Below, one piece after another: positions 8,881-17,744 of a stretch of DNA of 64,000 nucleotides; positions within the stretch are counted from its first letter, which is position 1; each line of letters begins with the position of its first letter. The DNA is from JAPPHA01 sp965221575 (GTDB taxonomy: Bacteria > Pseudomonadota > Alphaproteobacteria > Rhodobacterales > Rhodobacteraceae): assembly GCA_965221575.1 (NCBI GenBank), contig CBDCSM010000014.1, forward strand, positions 806,001 through 870,000. Direction: 5' to 3'. A program made the position numbers and the translations under genes. The notes beneath the pieces were generated by a model. That model was given only the letters and a program-made list of their open reading frames with translations, searched no databases and was not told the DNA's origin.

Positions 8881-10139
8881 GCCGACGCCGGTGTCGACAG
8901 GAACTCCGAAAGGGGAACTCCACCCGGACCGACAACGACGGACGTCCGGACCTCGAAGCGTTCCGCAAATTCTTCAAGTCCACTTGTCCTTGGCCTGCGT
9001 GCGCCGCATTTCACTTCGAAGGCAACGAGTCTTCGTCCGCGAGCCAGCACGAAATCCACTTCGCAGCCGTTTTCGCGCCAATAGTGCAGTTGGTGTTCGG
9101 GCATGCCCGTGTTGAACAGGTGCGCACCCACAGTGCTTTCGACAAGGCGTCCCCAATGGCTCCGATCCGCCTTTGCTTCCTCGAACGTATATCCTGACGC
9201 AATCGTCATGAGCGAAGTATTGAGTACGTTCAGTTTGGGGCTGGAGGATCTCCTCCGATGGACTCCTGCGGCGTACTTGGGGAGACCGGCAATCAGACCC
9301 GCGTTCGACAGGAGGTCCATATAGCGTACAAGGGTGTTTGTGTTGCCGGCGTCCTGAAGCTGGCCGAGCATCTTGTTGTACGAGAGTATCTGCCCGGAGT
9401 ACTCGGCACCGAGCTGGAACAGCCGTTTCAGAAGCGCGGGCTTGTCCACCCGCTGCATCGCGAGAATGTCACGCTCTATATTGGGCTCGATCAACGCTTC
9501 GGAGATGTACACGCGCCATCGACTCTGTTTCGGAACGAGAGGTGCACTGCCCGGATAGCCGCCAAAATAGACGTAGCGTTGGAGGTCAAAGCCGAATGCG
9601 GCCGCCATTTCCGCAAAGGACCAATGCGTGAGGCGGACGGTCTCGTACCTGCCGGCAAGGCTTTCGCTCATTCCGTGCTGCATCAGCAACGGGACCGAAA
9701 CCAGAAGAACGACATGGAGGGAGCGATCTTGCAGGCGATCCGCATCCCATAGGCCCTTGACCGCCTCCGACCAGTTCGGGATTTTCTGAATCTCGTCGAT
9801 CGCCAGAACGAAGCCCCGGTCGGAAAGCTCGGCGGCCATCCGCGCCTGTTCCCATTTTCGGACCAGCCATCGTGTATCTCTCATGCCGCCAACTGGATCG
9901 TTTGGGTGATCCGCAAACTCTGGAGTGAAGCCTCTCGAGTCTAGTGGAGAGACAAGGGCGTTAGATTCGGGCTCATCCACGGGCACGTAGTGAAAGGGTC
10001 GGTCCAGCTTCCTGAGCACTTGCTGGACAAGCGTGGTCTTGCCTGTCTGGCGTGGACCGGTCACGATCGTGAGCCGTTGAGGCTTCTCGCTCAAGCGGTC
10101 GAGCAACGTGGACACCTGACTTCGTTCATAAACTGTCAT
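8862..10139 (-). CDS. AAA-type ATPase with DUF4143 domain
   Basis: A 425-residue protein. N-terminal ATPase: Walker A 'GPRQTGKTTLVQQ' near residue 28, Walker B 'FVLAIDEIQKI', sensor-like 'VVLLVSVPLLM', then 'LAGRYETVRLTHWSF'. The C-terminal DUF4143 region has a nuclease-like core, 'GCEVDFVLARG...VAFEVKCG', with the D-x(n)-E-x-K arrangement. Members are widespread and poorly understood ATPases thought to be linked to stress or mobile elements. The gene appears intact. It ends 19 bases inside the start of the nuclease remnant on the same strand, so both may once have been one accessory island. Confidence 0.88.
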   Translation of the reverse strand: MTVYERSQVSTLLDRLSEKPQRLTIVTGPRQTGKTTLVQQVLRKLDRPFHYVPVDEPESNALVSPLDSRGFTPEFADHPNDPVGGMRDTRWLVRKWEQARMAAELSDRGFVLAIDEIQKIPNWSEAVKGLWDADRLQDRSLHVVLLVSVPLLMQHGMSESLAGRYETVRLTHWSFAEMAAAFGFDLQRYVYFGGYPGSAPLVPKQSRWRVYISEALIEPNIERDILAMQRVDKPALLKRLFQLGAEYSGQILSYNKMLGQLQDAGNTNTLVRYMDLLSNAGLIAGLPKYAAGVHRRRSSSPKLNVLNTSLMTIASGYTFEEAKADRSHWGRLVESTVGAHLFNTGMPEHQLHYWRENGCEVDFVLARGRRLVAFEVKCGARRPRTSGLEEFAERFEVRTSVVVGPGGVPLSEFLSTPASAWFHTP

Positions 10140-10436
10140 GGGGAATTTCTATCGCATTTGGCAAATTTGAGGGACTTGAGAATTTTGGCGGTGGCGGGGA
10201 TGAAACCCGCTCGCGTCTTCACCACTTTTGTGGCCTCGACCTCGGCATCCGTTAAAGATCGCCTCGACCGTCCGCGAGCCGGCGCGGCACGAGTACAGTT
10301 CAGCCAGGAATACCTTGTCCGCCGAACTTTTTGGCAATGCTTGCATCCTGATAAGGTGGCACCATCTCCATTCTCTTGCTGGTTCATTGATCCAATATAC
10401 GGAATGCCAAAGAGGATAGAGTGGAGGACATATGTA
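10140..10436. other. Gap of about 300 bases upstream of the ATPase
   Basis: This divergent intergenic region serves the ATPase (minus) and the small basic protein (plus). 'GGGATGAAACCC' near 10197 recurs at about 10960, but no larger repeat was traced. No gene was recognised. Confidence 0.4.
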
Positions 10437-10766
10437 ATGCTTGAATCACCCACCCATCGCCGCGCAAAGAAGTGCGCCGCTGGCTCGAAAGATCGAACCG
10501 AGGTTCCGCTGCGGGGCAAGAAGCGACTTGATGCTCTCACCAAAGGTGGCCGACGGGCGACTGAAATCGAGCGTAGCGGTTCATCCGCGGGACTGAAAGC
10601 CGCCGCCAATCGACTGAAGAAGAGCAGAGCGCCGCAGAAAGTCCTGCAGGTTCCTCAAAATGACATGGGCAATGCAGCCATTGCCATGCGGAAGGCAGGG
10701 ATCGGCGGAACTGTGAAGAACTTGAAAGGCACGAAACGCCTGCGTGTTCGTCGGCCAAAAAAATAG
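10437..10766 (+). CDS. Small, very basic hypothetical protein
   Basis: A 109-residue protein starting at ATG 10437, with GGAGG at 10423-10427 nine bases upstream. It is rich in Lys and Arg and poor in hydrophobic residues: 'THRRAKKCAAGSKDRTEVPL', later 'LKAAANRLKKSRAPQKVLQV' and 'GTVKNLKGTKRLRVRRPKK'. I recall similar small basic proteins in proteobacteria that carry a conserved 'R.TE..L....RLDA.T' start and a 'QKVLQVPQ' middle, without known function. The charge suggests nucleic-acid binding. Its only neighbour is the divergent ATPase gene. Confidence 0.6.
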   Translation: MLESPTHRRAKKCAAGSKDRTEVPLRGKKRLDALTKGGRRATEIERSGSSAGLKAAANRLKKSRAPQKVLQVPQNDMGNAAIAMRKAGIGGTVKNLKGTKRLRVRRPKK

Positions 10767-11207
10767 CGTCCAAGTCACACCATCTTCCGAACGACATTGA
10801 AATGTCCGGAAAAGTCTGCCCGGCTGTGCGAGGGCATTCGCAGCATCTGCCCTGACCTCAATCTCGTCAGATAGGGCACTGCCTACACATGGCTTTTCAG
10901 CTGGCCCGGCGACCTCGCGCTTTAACGACTTGAAAGACACGATTCAGTTCGGCGGGATGAAACCCAGCTTGTTTGGTCTTCGCTGATACCCGCATGCAAC
11001 TTCACATAAATCACTTCTGGGAATCGAAATGCCATGACGGCTCAATCGGGGACTGCGATCAGGTCATCCGGCAACGAGAAAACCCTGCACAATATCGCTG
11101 CTACCCAACGATGAGCTTGGCATTCGTACCGGGTGGCCAGACATGTTCCAGCGGCCGTCGGGGACGGCACGCCCACTATGCGAATCCCGTCGCCCCGGAT
11201 GTGCAGA
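10767..11207. other. 440-base gap without a recognisable gene
   Basis: Frames on both strands lack family signatures. No clear terminator for either flanking gene was found. Confidence 0.4.
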
Positions 11208-12230
11208 TTATCCTTTCTTCAGGATTCGACGCCCGAGAAGTTCAGCGATCTGGACGGCATTGAGTGCTGCCCCCTTGCGGAGGTTGTCCGAAACACACCA
11301 CAGGTCGAGCCCGCTGTCGACAGTGGGATCCTGGCGGATTCGGCTGACGAAAGTCGCGTAATCCCCGACACAATCGGTGGGGGTCACGTATCCGCCGTCT
11401 TCTCTCTTGTCGATCACGAGCACCCCCGGCGACTCCCTGAGGATCGAGCGCGCCTCCTCCTCGTCTAGAAAATCCTCGAACTCGATGTTGACGGCCTCGG
11501 AATGACCAACGAACACCGGTACCCGGACGCATGTGGCCGTCACCCTAATCGACGGGTCGATGATCTTCTTGGTCTCGGCGATCATCTTCCACTCTTCGTA
11601 GGTGGAACCGTCTTCCATGAACTGGCCGATGTGCGGGACGATATTGAACGCGATGTCCTTGGTGAACACGGATGACTCGACATCGTCGTTGGTAGTGAAC
11701 TTCGCCCGTGTCCGGTCCCACAATTCATCCATCCCGGCCTTCCCCGCCCCGGAAACCGACTGGTAGGTCGAAACCACGACCCTGCGTATTCGGGCCCGAT
11801 CATGTAGCGGCTTCAATGCGACAACCATTTGCGCGGTTGAGCAATTCGGGTTGGCGACGATGTTTTTTTGCGAATACCCCGTGATTGCATCGGGGTTCAC
11901 TTCGGGAACGACGAGCGGAACCGCGGGGTCGTATCGATACAGCGAGGAGTTGTCGATGACGACACATCCGGCCTTCGCCGCTCTTGGTACATGTGTTCTG
12001 GAGGCCTCGGAGCCGATCGAGAAAAACGCGATGTCCCAGCCCGAGAAGTCGAAATTCTCTAGGTCCTGCGCCTTGAGGGCACGATCACCGAACTGGCACT
12101 CCACGCCAATGGACCGCCGACTCGCCAGTGCGACCACTTCGTCCACCGGGAAGTGGCGCTCCGCCAGAATGTTCAGCATTTCGCTGCCGACCATGCCAGT
12201 CGCGCCGACCACGGCAACACGGTATCCCAT
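11208..12230 (-). CDS. asd: Aspartate-semialdehyde dehydrogenase
   Basis: A 340-residue enzyme starting at the ATG of 'MGYRVAVVGATGMVG' (12230); an upstream ATG at 12269 adds 13 unconserved residues. It reduces aspartyl phosphate to aspartate semialdehyde with NADPH, the branch point to lysine, methionine and threonine. Visible features are the nucleotide-binding 'GATGMVG' loop, the catalytic Cys in 'NPNCSTAQ' (about residue 140), and the conserved 'SYQSVSGAG'-like segment (here 'STYQSVSGAGKAG'), with His in 'RVPVFVGHSEAVNIE'. The length is normal. It stands alone, transcribed away from the unrelated genes on either side. Confidence 0.95.
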   Translation of the reverse strand: MGYRVAVVGATGMVGSEMLNILAERHFPVDEVVALASRRSIGVECQFGDRALKAQDLENFDFSGWDIAFFSIGSEASRTHVPRAAKAGCVVIDNSSLYRYDPAVPLVVPEVNPDAITGYSQKNIVANPNCSTAQMVVALKPLHDRARIRRVVVSTYQSVSGAGKAGMDELWDRTRAKFTTNDDVESSVFTKDIAFNIVPHIGQFMEDGSTYEEWKMIAETKKIIDPSIRVTATCVRVPVFVGHSEAVNIEFEDFLDEEEARSILRESPGVLVIDKREDGGYVTPTDCVGDYATFVSRIRQDPTVDSGLDLWCVSDNLRKGAALNAVQIAELLGRRILKKG

Positions 12231-12423
12231 CTCGGCACTCCGTCCTGAATGTTGTGAAACCACCTTCATATACGTTTTGCTGCAAAGAAAAACCGCGAAT
12301 CGGATTCGCCGGGGTCCATTCCCTGATGAATGGCTTCGCCGCCATCCGAATTGGCGAGTTACCGAACGCCGCGGGTCAGGATGTCTCTACGCTTCAAGCA
12401 GGGTGGTTCCTGAACACGGGAAC

Positions 12424-12449
12424 CATGGTAATCGTTTCGGATTACCATG
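12424..12449. promoter_or_regulatory. Perfect 10-bp inverted repeat between asd and the barrel gene
   Basis: CATGGTAATC-gtttcg-GATTACCATG is a perfect 10-bp inverted repeat with a 6-base loop, about 190 bases upstream of the asd start and 200 bases beyond the barrel gene's stop. It has no T-run, so it could be an operator or a hairpin at a transcript end. The rest of 12231-12653 shows no gene. Confidence 0.5.
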
Positions 12450-12653
12450 AGGTACCGAAGGCCACCATGGAGAGCACTCCTGGTTAACTGTTTTGTTCAT
12501 TATCCAGTCATGCAAGAGGGAAACAGCCAACCGGCTGGCTGCATCCGGGCGATCGACGGGCTACCGGCCCGACCGAAGGAGCCGCGCTCGCTGCGGGACG
12601 GCGGCGGCGGCCTGATCTGCTGCGCCGGAACGGAAACGTCGCTTCCAGAGGGT

Positions 12654-13535
12654 CTACAATTCGAACCGGAGCGCTACATGCAATGAGTTGATTCGGTACT
12701 CGGCCAAGGTCTCGTTGATCGGAACCCGGATCTCCCTCCGGGTTCCGTCCTCCCGGTACCGCACGATGACGATGTCACCGATATCCGTCCCGATCTCCCC
12801 CGCATCGGTGTGCCGGTAGCTCAGGTCGAGGTGCACATTCCTGCCAATTGGTATCGCGACCCCGGCCGTCAGCATCCAGGTGGGGTTCTGCCCGCTTCCG
12901 CCGGGAAGGGCCGTAAACGGAATCTCGCCCGCCGGACTCCGGCGGAGTGAACCTTGCGGGTCGTCCGGTTCGGGAAAACGTTGAACGTAATCGCTCAAGC
13001 GATAGCCGGTGATGCCCAGTCCCGCGCCCAGAAAGGGCTGCACCCGGCGACCCGAGGCGAGTTCCCAACCCGGAAAATCGTAGAACCCGGCCGGAAGGAG
13101 TTGCCAGGTGTCCAGGCGTGCCTCGGACGGCTGATGCCCACCCGAGTTCCGGTAGTTCGTGTTGCCCCGCCAGTCGAGAGCACGAGCCAGGTTGAATTCC
13201 AATTGCAAGCGGATTCCGGATGGCAACCGGACGCCCGGCGCCAAATGAAACTGGAAACCGCCGCCGACCGCTCCTGAATCGAAAGTAAACCTGCTTCCAT
13301 AGAGCGTGTTGTGACCAGCGTCGCCGCCGTCGAAAAACTGGGTGTCCTTCGGGTGGATCAAGGCCATCCCGAAGCTCAGATACGGGGTATGTCCGATGGA
13401 ATTCACCGCGGCTGCGGGGAACCCGGTCGCGGTTTCCTGGGACGCTTTCGGCGCAGCGACGGTCCGATCAGGAACTGCCAAGACCCAAATCAGCACGAGG
13501 AAGAACAGGACCGCCCGAATTCTCTCGCTGTACAT
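12654..13535 (-). CDS. Outer-membrane beta-barrel protein
   Basis: The start at ATG 13535 ('MYSERIRAVLFFLVLIWVLA') gives a 293-residue precursor with a signal peptide ending near 'RTVAAPKA'. The frame is open further upstream without a likely signal. The mature part has alternating hydrophobic strands and repeated glycine-rich turns: 'GFQFHLAPGVRLPSGIRLQLEF', 'RRVQPFLGAGLGITGY', 'PIGRNVHLDLSYRHTDAG', and a last strand 'NSLHVALRFEL'. This resembles the opacity/OmpW-like small barrels. The final residue is Leu rather than the usual Phe, but Phe is third from the end. The function is probably structural or pore-forming in the outer membrane. It stands alone in its operon. Confidence 0.75.
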   Translation of the reverse strand: MYSERIRAVLFFLVLIWVLAVPDRTVAAPKASQETATGFPAAAVNSIGHTPYLSFGMALIHPKDTQFFDGGDAGHNTLYGSRFTFDSGAVGGGFQFHLAPGVRLPSGIRLQLEFNLARALDWRGNTNYRNSGGHQPSEARLDTWQLLPAGFYDFPGWELASGRRVQPFLGAGLGITGYRLSDYVQRFPEPDDPQGSLRRSPAGEIPFTALPGGSGQNPTWMLTAGVAIPIGRNVHLDLSYRHTDAGEIGTDIGDIVIVRYREDGTRREIRVPINETLAEYRINSLHVALRFEL

Positions 13536-13962
13536 CCGATGTACGTCCGCCTCTTCCACATTCCGAAGCACGGTATTCCAGTGACACCTGAACGGAATCT
13601 CGATGAAATACGATCGCACTTCAGCACGCAATTCGATATCTTCCCGAGATCCCGTCTTTGACTTTGGAGGCGTCAACGACATGTCACCGGATGTCAAGGG
13701 ATCGGCTGTCGCCGGGCACAAAGGCCAATCTCAACAAACAACAGAACGAAAGATCCCGGGCTTCAGTTTCTGGAGAGATCTGCGCGCTTTCGCGTGGGCC
13801 GGCGTCGTCAGGTTTCGCAGGATTCGCCGTTAAGTGCGTAGGATTCCGCGAACGGGTTCACCGCCACACGGGCCATCACCTATGACAGGCATTTTCCCGC
13901 CGCCATCGACCATGGATTGATCGGCGTTACCGGGACCACCTCAATGCCAAGCCATTCGAGTA
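13536..13962. other. 427-base gap without a recognisable gene
   Basis: This holds the upstream region of the barrel gene and the downstream region of the hydrolase gene. No gene, repeat or clear terminator was identified. Confidence 0.4.
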
Positions 13963-14805
13963 TCAGCATCCATCGCCAACCTGGCAATGAATTCCAATCA
14001 TCTCTTCCGCGACACGATCGGGAACTTCCGTGAGAATCGCGTGTTTGACGTCAGGGATTACGACCAGCCTCGCGTTCGGCATGACCTCCGTGATCCGGGC
14101 GTTCAGTCGCGGGCTGCATCCGCCGTCATTCTCTCCGGTCATGACGAGTGCCGGTGCGGTGATCTCGCCCAGCCAGGGAAGCATTTCGGTTTCGGCATAG
14201 ATTCGAAACACCTCCATGAAAACGTCGGGATCTGTTTCGACAACCTGTCTCAGCCTGCGCTGAACGATCGAACGATTGCTCGCAATGAAGCTGTCGGTGA
14301 ACCAACGATTGGTCAAGGTGCTGAGTACGGGTTCAATGCCTTTCTCTTCCATGGCTTCGATTACGCCCCTGACGGCTCTTCGGTCATTCTCGGTCCGGCC
14401 TGCCGCCGTCGACAGTAGCCCGAGCGACAAAACCCGGTGCGGATACAGACGAGCGTAAGCCGGAACGATCATCCCGCCGAGAGAATGCCCGGCAAAATGA
14501 CCGCGCTCGAATCCGCTCCGCTCCCGGATGCATTCAAGATCAGCCACCAGTGCCTCGAGGCCTCCAAACGATCCATCAGGGCGATTTGACGCGCCGTGGC
14601 CCCGAAGATCGTACGTTATCACCGTGAAATGCTGGCTCAACGCCGGCAGGACGAATCTCCACGCGTCACGTGCGGCCCCGATTCCATGGACGAGGAAGAG
14701 CGGCGGGCCGCTCCCCGTCACTGTGTATTCGCACTCGATGGCGTGGACATTTTTCGTCAAACCGAAATCCTCATGACCTCGCGTGATCTCCACTCCTTGC
14801 GTCAC
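13963..14805 (-). CDS. Alpha/beta-fold hydrolase
   Basis: A 280-residue protein from GTG 14805, overlapping the stop of the LLM oxidoreductase gene (GTGA junction), so the two are translated together. It has the alpha/beta hydrolase landmarks: oxyanion segment 'LFLVHGIGAARDAW', 'YDLRGHGAS', nucleophile elbow 'GHSLGG' (Ser), acid in 'MTGENDGGC', and the catalytic His in 'IPDVKHAILTE'. The overall pattern resembles 3-oxoadipate enol-lactonase and related C-C or ester hydrolases. Pairing with a flavin monooxygenase-like enzyme suggests a two-step degradation: oxygenation followed by hydrolysis of the resulting ester, lactone or diketone (inference). Confidence 0.87.
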   Translation of the reverse strand: MTQGVEITRGHEDFGLTKNVHAIECEYTVTGSGPPLFLVHGIGAARDAWRFVLPALSQHFTVITYDLRGHGASNRPDGSFGGLEALVADLECIRERSGFERGHFAGHSLGGMIVPAYARLYPHRVLSLGLLSTAAGRTENDRRAVRGVIEAMEEKGIEPVLSTLTNRWFTDSFIASNRSIVQRRLRQVVETDPDVFMEVFRIYAETEMLPWLGEITAPALVMTGENDGGCSPRLNARITEVMPNARLVVIPDVKHAILTEVPDRVAEEMIGIHCQVGDGC

Positions 14806-15908
14806 CGGTTCGTCGCGTGGATTCTGCCGGGGATTCCTGAATCCGCTCTGTCCGGCTCGACGGTTTCATCCCGGCCCGCAACCGCGGAATTCATGCTGAA
14901 GTGTGGCATGACCTCCTCGGCGAACATCTGGATGCTCTCGAGCGTTGCGGACTGGCCCGAGCCGAAATTCACGTTGAGAATGACCCGGTCGATTCCCGCC
15001 TCTGCATACGGGCCAAGCCTGTCGACCATTTCGTCCGGCGGAGCAATGAGAAGGCTGTCCGCCAGTTCCTCGATCGTCTGCGACCGGGGCAACGGACGGA
15101 TCATCCCGCTTTCCACGATTCCGGGCCCAGTAAATACATTGTCGAATCGGCTGTAGTAATCGTGGGCCTCCTGTATCCTCCGATCCTGTTCTGCCTTGTC
15201 CCGAACCGCGAACGCCACCCGGGACAAGGATAGGGTCAGGTCCTTTCCCTCGACACCAAGCTCCTCCTTTGCTCGCCTGAAACTCGTGACCTGGTCCAGA
15301 AGCAGTTGGTGATTGCCCGAAAGCGGCGTTGTCTGGATGTGAAACCCCCGCTTCGTGCAATGATAGATGCCTTCCGGGTTCAGGACGGCCATCATGATCG
15401 GAGGTCCTCCCGGACGCACGGGTCGCGGCATGACGGTGAGGGGAGCGAACTTGTAATAGGTGCCGTTCCAGGAAACCTCCTCGCCTCCAAGCAACGCCGT
15501 AAGCACATCAAGGGATTCGTCGAACCGGGCACGGCTCTCGGCGAGCGGCACGCCGAGCCGGTCCATCTCGAATGCGAAGGCTCCCCGCCCGACTCCGAGA
15601 AACAGGCGTCCATTCGTGAAAATGTCCGTGACGATCACTTCGCCCGCAAGGATCCTCATGTCGTGGATCGGCAAGACCACGACCGATGTCATGATCTTCA
15701 CCCTGCTCGTCATGGAGGCGATTTTCACGGCGAACTGCAGCGGAGCCGGCATCAGCAGGATATTGATGAGGTGATGTTCGGTTATCGAAACAGCATCGAA
15801 TCCGAGCCGGTCGGCGAGGGCCGCCTGTTCGAGCATGTCAGCGTAGAGTTGGTCGCCGCCATAGGACTTGTCCGGATAGTATGCGGACAACTGAATGCTG
15901 AATTCCAC
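14802..15908 (-). CDS. LLM-class flavin-dependent oxidoreductase
   Basis: A 368-residue member of the bacterial-luciferase-like (LLM) family. GTG 15908 ('MEFSIQLSAYYPDK') is preferred because AAAGGA lies 6 bases upstream and relatives begin similarly; TTG 15941 would add 11 residues. Typical features are 'GFDAVSITEHHL' at the first barrel strands, 'IASMTSRVKIMTSVVVLPIHD', and 'NGRLFLGVGRG'. Such enzymes use reduced FMN or F420 for monooxygenation. No flavin reductase is adjacent. It forms a coupled pair with the alpha/beta hydrolase. The first codons and upstream region are duplicated at 29127-29270. Confidence 0.87.
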   Translation of the reverse strand: MEFSIQLSAYYPDKSYGGDQLYADMLEQAALADRLGFDAVSITEHHLINILLMPAPLQFAVKIASMTSRVKIMTSVVVLPIHDMRILAGEVIVTDIFTNGRLFLGVGRGAFAFEMDRLGVPLAESRARFDESLDVLTALLGGEEVSWNGTYYKFAPLTVMPRPVRPGGPPIMMAVLNPEGIYHCTKRGFHIQTTPLSGNHQLLLDQVTSFRRAKEELGVEGKDLTLSLSRVAFAVRDKAEQDRRIQEAHDYYSRFDNVFTGPGIVESGMIRPLPRSQTIEELADSLLIAPPDEMVDRLGPYAEAGIDRVILNVNFGSGQSATLESIQMFAEEVMPHFSMNSAVAGRDETVEPDRADSGIPGRIHATNR

Positions 15909-16151
15909 GAAATCCTTTCCCGTATCCCGCAGTTCTACCAAGTCCCTTGCCGGTTATTACCGGACGTCAAGAACCGATGCGCCATAACGCTTCACACGGA
16001 CATTTCACAGCGAATTTCGACACGGCCGCCGCTGGTGCCATTCCGTTCAATGTTCCCGCCTCGCGCCTGGACTTAGCTACTCCGGGATCCTCGACACGTG
16101 GACACTCCTTCATGCCGGGACAATCATCCCCACGGTCACCGCAAACGTTCT

Positions 16152-16181
16152 TTGTCTATCGGAGCGTTGTCTATCGGAGCG
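16152..16181. repeat. Two perfect copies of a 15-base tandem repeat
   Basis: TTGTCTATCGGAGCG occurs twice head to tail, followed by a partial TTAT. It lies in the 455-base region upstream of the LLM gene and downstream of the MFS gene, which otherwise holds no gene. Confidence 0.7.
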
Positions 16182-16305
16182 TTATCAGGCCGAATTCGAG
16201 ACAACTCGCAAAAAAACGACCAGCCGCTCTGACGCTTCGTCAATCTTCGCCTCCAAACCGGCCAGGTATCTTGACCTGTTGCCACTCGATCATTCTTTCC
16301 GGCGT

Positions 16306-16330
16306 TCCGGATTGAGGAAAGGAATCCGGA
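16306..16330 (-). terminator. Hairpin downstream of the MFS gene
   Basis: TCCGGATT-gaggaaagg-AATCCGGA is an 8-bp stem 34 bases beyond the stop of the minus-strand MFS gene. A strong T-run is lacking, so it may be a stem-type or factor-dependent end. Confidence 0.4.
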
Positions 16331-16363
16331 TTGCGCTTTCCCTTGTTCAAATATCCGAGTCGG

Positions 16364-17623
16364 TCAGTCGAAATCGGCAATTTTCTCTGATGGCCGAATC
16401 CTTCGGGAACCCCGAACAAGGCCTGCGGTTAACAGCAGCCCCGCGACAACGGCGCCAAGCATCAGTGCCGTGCCCAGTCCAAGGTAATCCACTGCCAAAC
16501 CGAGGGCGGCCGCACCTATCGCGCTGCTGCCGATCGCGACGCTTGCCCAAATGCTCATTACGCGGCCACGCATCCTGTCACCGATCTGGGTCTGGATAAC
16601 CGACTGGCAGATTATACCCGAAGCGCTGGCTGCTGCCGATGTGGCGGCGACAAGTCCGACCGTCACTGGCCAGGACGACGCCTGTCCGAGGACCGCCATG
16701 CATACCACGCCGGACATCCCGATGGCCGCGGCCAATTGAAGGCGATTGGGTCCGAAAACCGGAGGCAACAATAACATCCCGAGACCGGCAACAATCGCGC
16801 CAAGCCCGGCCGATGCGGTCAGGAGTCCAAGGCCCGCTGCCCCCTTGGCAAAGACCCCATCCGCGATCGCAGGCAGGATTTCGAGCAATCCCAGCAAAAA
16901 AATCGACGTGATCGATGAAAATGCAAGTGCGGCACGGATGCCCGCGTCACCGAAAGCGCATCGCGCACCCTCGGCCAGGTCGCGCCGAAAACCATGCGTC
17001 GACGGCCTGGCGCCAGCTTGTCGGACGCGCACGTGAAATAGCGCCGCAAGAAATGGCAGGTAGCAGAGCGCGGACAAAAAAGTCGCCAGCTCGGTGCCGA
17101 TTTGCACAATTGCCAAACCGCCAATCGCCGGTCCGGTCATGCGCGAGACATTGTAGTTGATCGAGGCGAAGTTGACGGCAGACGGGATTTTGTCAAGCTC
17201 GACCAACCTGGGCGCCATCGACATCCGGACGGGGCCGTGCGCTGACATGATCATTCCCGACGCCACCGCGTAAAGCAAAAGATGCAAAGCGCCGAGATCG
17301 CCGAAGACCTGCGCAATCCACAATGCAATGGCCGAGGCGAAGAACAGGGACTGAACGACTATCGCGGCGCGCCGGACGTCCGCACGATCCGTGAGGACAC
17401 CGAACAACGGTCCGAGGAACAGGCTCGGCAGGAAATAACAGGATGCAATCAGGCCAACAAAACCCGCCGATCCCGTAAGGTCCCATGCAAGCCAGCCAAC
17501 GATGATCCGGAGAATCCACAATGCATTGAGGGCAAAAAAGTTGCCGGCAAGGTACAGGCGGAAAGTCCGGGACTTGAGCGCCAACAAGTTCAATTCCATT
17601 CCCTTCACTCGCAGCAAGGCCAT
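16364..17623 (-). CDS. MFS transporter, EntS/MFS_3-like exporter
   Basis: A 419-residue membrane protein with about 12 hydrophobic segments in two halves of six. The loop between helices 2 and 3 reads 'GPLFGVLTDRADVRRA', the family's G-x3-D-R motif. The C-terminal half has 'GDRMRGRVMSIWASVAIG', typical of the enterobactin-exporter/macrolide-efflux branch. A start at ATG 17599 ('MELNLLALKS') is equally plausible. It probably exports a small molecule across the inner membrane. No biosynthetic genes adjoin, so the substrate cannot be inferred. Confidence 0.85.
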   Translation of the reverse strand: MALLRVKGMELNLLALKSRTFRLYLAGNFFALNALWILRIIVGWLAWDLTGSAGFVGLIASCYFLPSLFLGPLFGVLTDRADVRRAAIVVQSLFFASAIALWIAQVFGDLGALHLLLYAVASGMIMSAHGPVRMSMAPRLVELDKIPSAVNFASINYNVSRMTGPAIGGLAIVQIGTELATFLSALCYLPFLAALFHVRVRQAGARPSTHGFRRDLAEGARCAFGDAGIRAALAFSSITSIFLLGLLEILPAIADGVFAKGAAGLGLLTASAGLGAIVAGLGMLLLPPVFGPNRLQLAAAIGMSGVVCMAVLGQASSWPVTVGLVAATSAAASASGIICQSVIQTQIGDRMRGRVMSIWASVAIGSSAIGAAALGLAVDYLGLGTALMLGAVVAGLLLTAGLVRGSRRIRPSEKIADFD

Positions 17624-17744
17624 GCAAGTGCCAGTCCGGATTCACCCGCGCAAGCGTGATGCAACCAGACACACTTGCCTTCACTGAAAACGAACGGGTC
17701 CCTCAACTGGTTGACTTTATTGTCGGCGGTACCCCGCGCGCGAC

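Noticed and set aside
10136..10609. Minus-strand 157-codon frame opposite the small basic protein
   Set aside because: The plus-strand frame has a clear ribosome-binding site and conserved-looking motifs. The minus frame is its shadow.
16152..16181. Tandem 15-base repeat considered as a CRISPR-like or iteron array
   Set aside because: There are only two copies, with no spacers and no associated genes. It is kept as a plain tandem repeat.
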